Source: Dethiobacter sp.
GTDB lineage: Bacteria > Bacillota > Dethiobacteria > DTU022
Length of the DNA stretch: 8,691 nucleotides
Direction: 5' to 3'
NCBI GenBank assembly: GCA_018333405.1
Contig: JAGXSR010000050.1
Span: 1-8,691 of the forward strand
Numbering within the stretch: position 1 is the stretch's first letter; each line of letters starts with the position of its first letter. Under the pieces are notes generated by a model, which made no database searches, had not been told where the DNA came from, and worked only from the letters and a program-made list of their open reading frames with translations. Of the stretch, positions 1-5,818 are shown piece by piece. The position numbers were made by a program, and so were the translations under genes.

Positions 1-87
1 GATCCCAGGGAGCAGTCTTAAGGCGGCGACAGTACGGCCGATATACTGCGCTTCATTATAAGCGGGCACTAAAACATCAATTTCCAT
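1..87 (-). CDS. Family 2 glycosyltransferase, N-terminal fragment (runs off left edge)
   Basis: Only the first 29 codons are in the window. They start at ATG 87-85 and read MEIDVLVPAYNEAQYIGRTV and onward. The pattern of a short beta strand followed by VPAYNEA is the classic nucleotide-sugar-binding start of a GT-A fold, family 2 glycosyltransferase (seen directly; family knowledge). A good Shine-Dalgarno, AAAGAGG, lies just upstream at about 94-100 and overlaps the stop codon of the steB-like gene. The two genes are only 12 bp apart, so they are almost surely co-transcribed and perhaps translationally coupled. The acceptor and sugar cannot be told from this fragment. Given the neighbours, a role in making an envelope glycan or lipid-linked sugar is a reasonable inference. 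Confidence 0.85.
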   Translation of the reverse strand, partial: MEIDVLVPAYNEAQYIGRTVAALRLLPGI

Positions 88-99
88 ATATAACCTCTT

Positions 100-807
100 T
101 TATGGCCCCTCTCCACCTGACGGGATAAACCCTTGCCGTTGACTGCCAAATATATAATCGTTTTGAATCCCGTAAACCGCCAATTCCAGCAAGGCGATCT
201 GCCCCCAAAATGTATCGATATTCTGCACCGCGCTGTACGGCTCTATACCTGCCGGTATTGCCGGTGCATCTCCGGAACAGGGATAGACCGCGATTACACG
301 GCTGTGATTGCGCTGAAGCCTGATCCACAGATCAGCCGGACCATAGGCAAGCGGGTTTGTTTGCTTTCCCTCCATCAGGAGCACATAAAGATCAGCCCTG
401 AAATAGATCAGATTATCCTCTGAGCTCCGGTTACGTTCTGACGACACATTCACCATGAGCTCCTCCGCCCCCATCACCGCTACATTTGCGCCGGTGTTTT
501 CTAACAACGCCCTAATCTCTGCGGTTCTGCTATTATCCATAGCTACAATAATGATAAATTTCCCGTTTAGCGTTTTTTCATAACCGCGCCAGATCAAAGG
601 CTTAATCTGTTCCCAACGCTTAAGCGTCTTTTCCTTGTCGCTAAGCAGGATCTTTCTTTGATCCAACTCCTGCTCCATTATTTCGATAATCTCACGCTGG
701 TTTGACACGAGGTAATTGTCTCCGAAGGACACCCCGATCAAAATCCCCAAGGCCAAAGCTAAAAAAATTGCCGCCATAGCGATAGAATACTCCCGGTAAT
801 CGTACAT
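100..807 (-). CDS. steB: SteB/MctB-like (copper transporter MctB family) single-pass membrane protein
   Basis: A protein of 235 residues counted from ATG 807-805. One N-terminal membrane segment (about residues 8-28, rich in A, L, I and G, ending GILIGVSFGD) is followed by a charged, probably coiled-coil stretch (about 36-70) and a soluble alpha/beta domain. The C-terminal NIDTFWGQIALLELA (about 196-210) resembles the conserved NIDTPAGQ-type motif of the MctB family. In Mycobacterium MctB is linked to copper homeostasis; in Corynebacterium the same family is SteB, acting with SteA in daughter-cell separation. The steA-like gene directly upstream favours the SteB reading. The protein is shorter than the roughly 300 residues I recall as usual. 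The start is uncertain: GTG 819 would add four residues, but the AAAAGG at 823-828 is too close to GTG (3 nt) and too far from ATG (15 nt). The MYDYRxY-type beginning supports the ATG. Confidence 0.75.
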   Translation of the reverse strand: MYDYREYSIAMAAIFLALALGILIGVSFGDNYLVSNQREIIEIMEQELDQRKILLSDKEKTLKRWEQIKPLIWRGYEKTLNGKFIIIVAMDNSRTAEIRALLENTGANVAVMGAEELMVNVSSERNRSSEDNLIYFRADLYVLLMEGKQTNPLAYGPADLWIRLQRNHSRVIAVYPCSGDAPAIPAGIEPYSAVQNIDTFWGQIALLELAVYGIQNDYIFGSQRQGFIPSGGEGP

Positions 808-925
808 CTTTAAAAACACCGGCCTTTTAATACAGAATACTGAATCGATAATTTAATCATAGTTTTACTGTTCAGACCATTTTAATGCTCAGGCCAGCTG
901 CCGGTCGTCAGTGGTTTAGAATCAT

Positions 926-2074
926 TTAGCCTAAGCTCAGGCGAAACAGCAATAGGCGGAACAGGTGCTGCACGATGGGAGAATAAAAAGCCAGCGCAAT
1001 GAGAGGCATCAGCCCGGCTACCAGAACCACCGGCAAAAACCGGGTTACGGTCTGGGATGAATACAACCTGCTTACCCCTTTTGCGTCCACCAGCCGGTCT
1101 GCAACTTTCAAACGTACCAGGAATGTGCTGGACATCCCCTTCCGCCCTTTTCCCAAAAATTCCAGCACCGAAGAATGGGCGCCGATGGCCACAATCAGCG
1201 CGGCGCCTAGCTCATAAGAGATGAGCAGAGCAATATCTTCGCTGGTTCCAGGGGCGGCAAACACATGATAATCGACTCCCAGATGAGCCAGTCTTTCTTC
1301 TCCGGGGACACCGCGTCCATCTGTGTACGAATGAACCACAACCTCCCGCGCTCTGGACAGGGCTTTATCGCCGACGCTGTCCATGTCGCCGATGATCAGG
1401 TCCGGGATATATCCATAGTCCAGCAATAGGTCGCCGCCGCCATCAACTCCGATCAGAACAGGCTTTTTTTCCCTGATAAAAGTGCGGATCGCGCGCAGAT
1501 CCTGATGATAGCCTTTCCCCCGGATTACTACAACTACATCGCGATCCAGAAATTTGGTTTTAAGGCGGGGAAAAGTGAAGGCGCCGGTGATTAAACAGCG
1601 TTCACGATAAGCATAATCAAGTGTATTGATTACAAAATCATCCATCACAGCCGGAATACACTGAAGCGCTTCCTGATGCAGCCTCTCGCAGTGATCAGCG
1701 CAAAAAACATTGCCCTGGGCCGCCTCCTGGCCGTTAATATATACCGAACCATTCATTACAGATATACTTTGACCGTCGTGGATTCGTTCAAAAAGATGTT
1801 CCGGCAGATTTTCCACCAGATGAATTCCATTTTCAAGCAACAGACGAAGCGCGCCAGGCGGAAGCAAGCCGGAACTGAACGGACAGACATTTAAAATAAT
1901 CTTAACCCCGCAACGCAACAGGCCTTCAGCGGCAACCCAATCTAAATCCCGGTGGGCAATTAATGCGATTTCTCCGTGTTTCAGCCGCTTAACCAGATCT
2001 TTGGTTTTACGGTCTTTGCGGATTCGGCCGTGGTAAGAAAAATTTGCCCTTAGCCTGCTTGCTGAATCTCTCAC
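926..2074 (-). CDS. steA: SteA-like putative cytokinetic ring / cell-separation protein with thiamine pyrophosphokinase-like domain
   Basis: A protein of 382 residues. The N-terminal part includes DRKTKDLVKRLKHGEIALIA (about 21-40), a hallmark of the SteA family. The middle holds a thiamine pyrophosphokinase-like fold, with DGGGDLLLDYGYIPDLIIGD at 211-230 followed by MDS, and PGTSEDIALL at 275-284. One hydrophobic membrane segment lies near the C-terminus (about 345-365), so most of the protein is probably cytoplasmic and membrane-tethered. In Corynebacterium glutamicum SteA with SteB is needed for daughter-cell separation; ligand and enzymatic activity are not established, and true kinase activity should not be assumed. 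The start is GTG 2074, the only start before an in-frame TGA directly upstream, with AAGGG about 9 nt away. An out-of-frame ATG (2078) sits even closer to that ribosome site. The steB-like gene follows after 118 bp on the same strand. Confidence 0.85.
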   Translation of the reverse strand: MRDSASRLRANFSYHGRIRKDRKTKDLVKRLKHGEIALIAHRDLDWVAAEGLLRCGVKIILNVCPFSSGLLPPGALRLLLENGIHLVENLPEHLFERIHDGQSISVMNGSVYINGQEAAQGNVFCADHCERLHQEALQCIPAVMDDFVINTLDYAYRERCLITGAFTFPRLKTKFLDRDVVVVIRGKGYHQDLRAIRTFIREKKPVLIGVDGGGDLLLDYGYIPDLIIGDMDSVGDKALSRAREVVVHSYTDGRGVPGEERLAHLGVDYHVFAAPGTSEDIALLISYELGAALIVAIGAHSSVLEFLGKGRKGMSSTFLVRLKVADRLVDAKGVSRLYSSQTVTRFLPVVLVAGLMPLIALAFYSPIVQHLFRLLLFRLSLG

Positions 2075-2197
2075 TCATATACACCCTTAATTAGCTTATC
2101 CAAAGAAGCAGTAAATATATTAAACAATTGTATCCAAAGCTGCCTGGCAAAAGTGAGTAATGGCAATAACTAATAGCAACATTATGTAAACTTTCAG

Positions 2198-2227
2198 GCA
2201 TAATCTATTTATCTCTGGGACAATTTA
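2198..2227 (+). promoter_or_regulatory. Candidate overlapping sigma-F/sigma-G (forespore) promoter of spoIVB
   Basis: GCATA at 2198-2202 fits the forespore -35 element GHATR. After exactly 18 nt comes CAATTTA at 2221-2227, which matches the sigma-G -10 element (CATNHTA) at 6 of 7 positions. The same -35, followed 15 nt later by GGACAATTTA (2218-2227), matches the sigma-F -10 pattern GGNNANAHTR at 9 of 10. The consensus sequences are recalled from Bacillus subtilis. There spoIVB is read weakly by sigma-F and strongly by sigma-G, so this double fit is what one would expect. The predicted transcript would start near 2234, about 64 nt before ATG 2298. No experimental support; short motifs can arise by chance. 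Confidence 0.5.
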
Positions 2228-2297
2228 AAAAAAGCGCGAACATGTTTAATCTGTGTTTGAACTATCTTCAATTTTGATAAAAAGGCTGGTAATAATC

Positions 2298-3590
2298 ATG
2301 AAACTAGGGAATATCGGACATAAATTAATAATTACAGCCGCTGTCATAATATCTTTTGCGTTATTTTCCTTGTGGCAGGTGCAGCTTTATTCCGGTGGAC
2401 AGGTACGTATCCACAAGGGGCAATCTCATTATGTCAACTTACGCCTCCCTTTTCTTTATGTGCGGGGCGATCGTGAGGATATCATTTTGCTGAACGGCTC
2501 CCATTTACCCCGGCAGTCCAGTCGGGTCAACCCGCCATATAATATGCAAGGGCTGGATATAGGAGAAGTTAATCTGGAGTTTTCCTTGTTTGGGAAAATC
2601 CCCCTGCATCAAATCACGGTAAGCGTTTTGCCCAAAGTGTACCTGGTTCCCGGAGGTCATTCCATAGGAATTAAACTAAACGCAGAAGGCGTTGATGTGG
2701 TCGGGTTTTACTATTTTGATTATGACGGACAAAGTATTTCTCCGGCCCGGGAAGCAGGCGTGCAGATCGGTGATATTATCCTCTCTATAAACGGTGAACA
2801 TACCAGCAGTGTGAACCGCGCGGCCCAACTTTTAGAAAATCTTGGCAGCAGCCAGGTTACTCTGCAAGTCGGCAGAAACGGAAAGAGTTTAACCATACAC
2901 TTAGACCCGGTTTTTTCCCGGACTGATCACAGCTATCGTATCGGCTTATATATCCGCGATTCCGCTGCGGGCGTGGGCACGCTCAGCTTTTATATTCCGG
3001 AGACAAGACGTTTCGGAGCTCTGGGTCACGCTATTTTAAGCACGGAAACAAACAGACCGATCAACATCAGCAACGGAAGCATTGTCAAAGCTAAAATCGT
3101 TGATATCAAGACCGCACGGCGCGGGCAGCCGGGCGAAAAAACAGGTATTTTTATGGAGCATGATGATTTCGCCGGCAATATTGACAAAAACAGCTCATTC
3201 GGGATTTTTGGCAATCTTGAACGCTTTGATTACGGCCCGTCGCTGTACAATGAACCGATGCCAATGGCCCTGGCCTGTCAGGTGGAAACTGGTCCGGCAG
3301 AAATTCTGACCGTGGTGGAAGGTGAAGAAATTTCCCGTTTCTCTGTCGAAATTGAAAAAATTACACATCAAGCCAGGCCGGCCGATAAAGGGATCGTGCT
3401 GCGCGTGACTGATGAAGAGCTGCTTAAAATGACAGGCGGTATTGTTCAGGGCATGAGCGGCAGCCCGATTATTCAAAACGGACGGCTGGCAGGCGCAATA
3501 ACCCACGTATTTGTCAACGATCCGACCCGGGGTTACGGGATTTTTATGGAGTGGATGTACCAAGAAGCGGTAATTTTAACAAATAATTAA
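2298..3590 (+). CDS. spoIVB: SpoIVB, stage IV sporulation signalling serine protease (S55 family, PDZ domain)
   Basis: A protein of 430 residues from ATG 2298, close to the 426 of Bacillus subtilis SpoIVB. Secreted by the forespore into the space between the two membranes, SpoIVB starts the cascade that frees SpoIVFB to process pro-sigma-K in the mother cell (family knowledge). Visible parts: an N-terminal signal/membrane segment (about 9-30), a PDZ domain (about 119-207, with AGVQIGDIILSINGE), then the S55 peptidase domain. The likely catalytic triad is His244 in ALGHAI, Asp372 in VTDEEL and Ser387 in GIVQGMSGSPI; spacing agrees with H236, D363 and S378 of B. subtilis. A GTG at 2253 would extend the frame by 15 residues but has no ribosome site, and the extension precedes the signal sequence. 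ATG 2298 has only a weak, distant AAAGG (2281-2285). No terminator is evident after the stop, so read-through into spo0A is possible. Confidence 0.95.
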   Translation: MKLGNIGHKLIITAAVIISFALFSLWQVQLYSGGQVRIHKGQSHYVNLRLPFLYVRGDREDIILLNGSHLPRQSSRVNPPYNMQGLDIGEVNLEFSLFGKIPLHQITVSVLPKVYLVPGGHSIGIKLNAEGVDVVGFYYFDYDGQSISPAREAGVQIGDIILSINGEHTSSVNRAAQLLENLGSSQVTLQVGRNGKSLTIHLDPVFSRTDHSYRIGLYIRDSAAGVGTLSFYIPETRRFGALGHAILSTETNRPINISNGSIVKAKIVDIKTARRGQPGEKTGIFMEHDDFAGNIDKNSSFGIFGNLERFDYGPSLYNEPMPMALACQVETGPAEILTVVEGEEISRFSVEIEKITHQARPADKGIVLRVTDEELLKMTGGIVQGMSGSPIIQNGRLAGAITHVFVNDPTRGYGIFMEWMYQEAVILTNN

Positions 3591-3607
3591 ATATTTTTTA
3601 AATACAA

Positions 3608-3636
3608 GCAGGAATAATCATCCATCTGTCGAATTT
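3608..3636 (+). promoter_or_regulatory. Sigma-H promoter of spo0A
   Basis: GCAGGAATA at 3608-3616 matches the sigma-H -35 consensus RNAGGAWWW at every position. Eleven nucleotides later GTCGAATTT at 3628-3636 matches the -10 consensus RNNGAATWW at every position. The 11-nt spacing is inside the known 11-12 range. It lies in the 84-bp gap between spoIVB and spo0A, with an AT-rich stretch running from the -10 to the ribosome site. In Bacillus subtilis spo0A has a sigma-H promoter (Ps) used as cells enter sporulation, and this site looks like its equivalent. Consensus sequences are from memory of the B. subtilis regulon. Confidence 0.8.
3627..3633 (+). promoter_or_regulatory. Spo0A-binding 0A box overlapping the spo0A -10 element
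   Basis: TGTCGAA exactly matches the core 0A box TGNCGAA bound by phosphorylated Spo0A. It overlaps the sigma-H -10 element, suggesting autoregulation of spo0A. A box placed on the -10 would more naturally block than help polymerase, unlike the upstream activating boxes of Bacillus subtilis; this is inference. Part of the match is forced because GAAT is also required by sigma-H, so the independent evidence is only a few bases. A second TGTCGAA inside spoIVB (3344-3350) shows that chance matches occur. Confidence 0.5.
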
Positions 3637-3674
3637 TTTATATAAATTTAAAATATTCTATAGGAGGTTAATTT

Positions 3675-4466
3675 ATGTTAAAAGTGCTGGTGGCAGATGA
3701 TAACCGGGAATTCAACGGGCTGCTGACAACATACTTATCCATGGAAAATGATTTTGAAGTGGTCGGATCGGCTTTCAACGGTAAAGAAGTCCTGGAAATG
3801 TTGAAAGAGGAGATGCCGGATGTCCTCATCCTGGATATTATTATGCCGCATCTTGACGGAATCGGTGTTCTGGAAGCGATGGCCGAATTGCACTTAAGTA
3901 AACGGCCGCACGTGATCATGCTCACCGCCTTTGGACATGAAAATATTACCCGTAGAGCGGTGGAGCTGGGCGCCTCCTATTACATTTTGAAACCATTCAG
4001 CATGGAGTCTTTATCGGAGCGGATCCGTCAACTGAACGGCGCCGCGGTATGCACACCCTTGCTTCATCCCGTGCAAACAACAGCTAAAAAGGCAGCCCGG
4101 AGACTGCCGCTGGAAGAAGAAGTTACCGAGATTTTGCACCAAATCGGGATCCCGGCACATATTAAGGGCTACCTTTACCTGCGTGAGGCAATCATGATGG
4201 TGGTGGAAGAGATCGACCTTTTGGGTTCAGTGACCAAAATATTATACCCCTCAATTGCTCAGCGCTTCGGCACCACTCCCAGCCGGGTGGAGCGGGCTAT
4301 CCGCCATGCCATTGAAGTGGCCTGGTCCCGGAATAACATTGAAATTATTAAGAAATTTTTTGGATACACCATAAAAACTGAAAAAGGCAAACCGACCAAC
4401 TCTGAATTTATCGCCATGATGGCCGACCGAATGCGCTTGAATAACAAGGCTTACTCGGTAAACTGA
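3675..4466 (+). CDS. spo0A: Spo0A, sporulation master response regulator
   Basis: A protein of 263 residues, near the family norm of about 260-270. The N-terminal receiver domain (1-120) has the acidic pair D8/D9, phosphoacceptor D54 in LILDIIMP, the conserved T84 and K106 in ILKPFS. A variable linker (about 121-145) leads to the Spo0A-specific DNA-binding domain (about 146-263). That domain contains IGIPAHIKGYLYLREAI (157-173), recognition-helix residues SRVERAIRHAIEVAWSRNN (203-221) and KPTNSEFIAMMADRMRL (239-255), all near identical to the Bacillus subtilis protein. When phosphorylated through a phosphorelay or orphan kinases it binds 0A boxes and switches on sporulation. A strong ribosome site AGGAGG (3662-3667) lies 7 nt before the ATG, so the start is secure. 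It follows spoIVB on the same strand, has its own sigma-H promoter and ends at a strong convergent terminator. Confidence 0.98.
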   Translation: MLKVLVADDNREFNGLLTTYLSMENDFEVVGSAFNGKEVLEMLKEEMPDVLILDIIMPHLDGIGVLEAMAELHLSKRPHVIMLTAFGHENITRRAVELGASYYILKPFSMESLSERIRQLNGAAVCTPLLHPVQTTAKKAARRLPLEEEVTEILHQIGIPAHIKGYLYLREAIMMVVEEIDLLGSVTKILYPSIAQRFGTTPSRVERAIRHAIEVAWSRNNIEIIKKFFGYTIKTEKGKPTNSEFIAMMADRMRLNNKAYSVN

Positions 4467-4477
4467 AAGATGATTAT

Positions 4478-4524
4478 AAAAAAGTGACGTGCGATCCGGA
4501 TCTGTAACCACACGTCACTTTTTA
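4478..4524. terminator. Bidirectional rho-independent terminator between spo0A and the acyl-CoA dehydrogenase gene
   Basis: AAAAAGTGACGTG (4479-4491) pairs perfectly with CACGTCACTTTTT (4511-4523), giving a 13-bp stem with a 19-nt loop. The A-run on one side and T-run on the other make U-tails in both directions, so the hairpin can stop both spo0A and the convergent minus-strand gene. It begins 12-13 nt after the spo0A stop and lies about 90 nt beyond the acyl-CoA dehydrogenase stop. The loop contains a perfect 10-bp palindrome, GATCCGGATC (4493-4502), that could form a nested hairpin. An imperfect palindrome, CTTAAGGCCTTGAG (4525-4538), follows directly. Confidence 0.9.
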
Positions 4525-4610
4525 CTTAAGGCCTTGAGTATACGGTATATAAATGCAAGAAATCGGCCGCTTTTTCAAACTGCATCCAATCTTAACACAC
4601 CCGCTCTTCA

Positions 4611-5744
4611 TTATAGAATGCCATTGGCAATGATCAAGCGCTGGATCTGGTTTGTGCCTTCGTAAATCTGCATGATTTTGGCATCGCGCATATATTTTTC
4701 CGCCGGATATTCGCGAATATAACCATAACCGCCCATCACCTGCACTGCATCGGTGGTTACCTTCATGGCCGTATCCCCGGCAAAGCATTTGGCCATGGCT
4801 GAGTAGTGCGAGCTGTGCCCTTCCCGCTTGCCCACCAGATAGGCCATACGCAACACCAGGGAGCGCGCTGCTTCAACCTGCATAGCCATATCGGCCAACA
4901 TAAACTGCACCGCCTGCTGATGGGCGATCGGCTTGCCAAATTGCACCCTCTCCTTGGCATATCCGGCAGCCAGATCTAAAGCGGCCTGAGCCAGACCCAC
5001 AGCCAGAGCGCCGATCATCGGGCGGGATAGATCGAAGGTTTCCATAGCCACGCGAAAACCCCCGGCTTCTTTGCCCAGACGGTTTTCCTCAGGAATCCGC
5101 ACCTGATCAAAAATCACTTCGCTGGTATTACTGCCCCGGATACCCATTTTTTTCTCTTTTTTCCCTGGAACAAGCCCGGGCGCCCCCTTCTCCACCACAA
5201 AGGGGGTGAGTGTGCGGGCGCCCCGTTTGGGATCAACCACGGCAAAAACTACGTAGTAGTCTGCATATCCGCCGTTGGTAATAAAACACTTTACGCCGTT
5301 TAGCAGATAATCGCTGCCGTCTTTAACCGCCGTGGTAGAGATGGAGCTCACATCGGAGCCGGCGTTCGGCTCGGTAAGGCAGAAAGCGGCCAGCTTGCCG
5401 GCAGCGATCGCTTTTAAGTACTGCAATTTCTGAGCTTCGCTTCCGGCCAGCAGGATCGGCAATGAAGCCAGCGAGCTGGCGCCGATGCTGGTGGCAATTC
5501 CGGCACAGGCGCGGCCCAGCTCTTCCGTGACCAGGCAGAGGGTCACCTCGTCCATACCCGCTCCCCCGTATTGTTCAGGTATATTGATAGAGGCAAAGCC
5601 CTGATTCTGGGCTTTACGGATTAGATCCACCGGCATCTCTTCTTTTTCATCACATTCCGCCGCTATGGGCGCAATCTCTTTTTTAGCAAACTCCCGGGCC
5701 GCTTTTTGCGCAGCCAGCTGTTCTTCAGTAAGGTCAAAGTTCAT
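4611..5744 (-). CDS. Acyl-CoA dehydrogenase (short/medium-chain type, FAD flavoprotein)
   Basis: A protein of 377 residues from ATG 5744, full length for the family (about 375-385). It oxidises an acyl-CoA to the trans-2-enoyl-CoA and passes electrons to an electron-transfer flavoprotein. Family signatures are in order: CLTEPNAGSD (122-131), GVKCFITNGG (150-159), GIRGSNTSEVIFD (201-213), RVQFGKPIAHQQAVQFMLADMA (266-287), DAVQVMGGYGYIREYPAEK (332-350) and RDAKIMQIYEGTNQIQRL (353-370). Glu362 in IYEGT is the expected catalytic base. The C-terminal third reads closest, from memory, to medium-chain dehydrogenases, but chain-length specificity cannot be decided. A TTG at 5759 would add five residues; ATG 5744 is preferred because it begins the usual MNFDLTEEQ and has a G-rich ribosome site (5752-5757). 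It lies 74 bp after recN on the same strand. No etfAB, thiolase or hydratase is in the window, so it is isolated from its pathway. Confidence 0.93.
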   Translation of the reverse strand: MNFDLTEEQLAAQKAAREFAKKEIAPIAAECDEKEEMPVDLIRKAQNQGFASINIPEQYGGAGMDEVTLCLVTEELGRACAGIATSIGASSLASLPILLAGSEAQKLQYLKAIAAGKLAAFCLTEPNAGSDVSSISTTAVKDGSDYLLNGVKCFITNGGYADYYVVFAVVDPKRGARTLTPFVVEKGAPGLVPGKKEKKMGIRGSNTSEVIFDQVRIPEENRLGKEAGGFRVAMETFDLSRPMIGALAVGLAQAALDLAAGYAKERVQFGKPIAHQQAVQFMLADMAMQVEAARSLVLRMAYLVGKREGHSSHYSAMAKCFAGDTAMKVTTDAVQVMGGYGYIREYPAEKYMRDAKIMQIYEGTNQIQRLIIANGIL

Positions 5745-5773
5745 TATAATTCCCCCCAATGCTAATAGTCTGC

Positions 5774-5787
5774 TAACCTCTAACCTC
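5774..5787. repeat. Two tandem copies of a 7-bp repeat in the recN-acyl-CoA dehydrogenase gap
   Basis: TAACCTC occurs twice head to tail (GAGGTTA GAGGTTA on the transcribed minus strand), directly followed by bases that extend it to GGAGG. It lies 30-43 bp upstream of the acyl-CoA dehydrogenase start. It might be an operator half-site pair, a remnant of slippage, or nothing; two copies of 7 bp is weak evidence. No convincing promoter was seen around it. Confidence 0.35.
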
Positions 5788-5818
5788 CAAACGGTCCGGC
5801 AAAAAGCTCACTCCCGCC

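Noticed and set aside
808..925. Small gene or terminator between steA and steB
   Set aside because: The longest minus-strand frame starting with ATG here is about 16 codons without a ribosome site, and no stem followed by a T-run was seen.
2075..2170. Sigma-A promoter for steA on the minus strand
   Set aside because: AT-rich pieces such as TACAAT exist, but no -35 and -10 pair with acceptable spacing was found. A promoter must be here or nearby, but I cannot place it.
3344..3350. A second exact TGTCGAA 0A-box core
   Set aside because: It is inside the spoIVB coding region with no promoter-like sequence beside it. A 7-mer is expected about once in a window this size on two strands.
3195..3563. 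A 122-codon minus-strand frame within spoIVB
   Set aside because: It lies wholly inside spoIVB, which has clear domains and catalytic motifs; the opposite-strand translation resembles no family and has no ribosome site.
3576..3604. Possible sigma-A promoter for spo0A (TTAACA followed by an AT-rich stretch)
   Set aside because: The -35 overlaps the end of spoIVB and the best -10 at a 17-nt spacing (TAAATA) matches only half the consensus; AT-rich DNA gives such matches easily.
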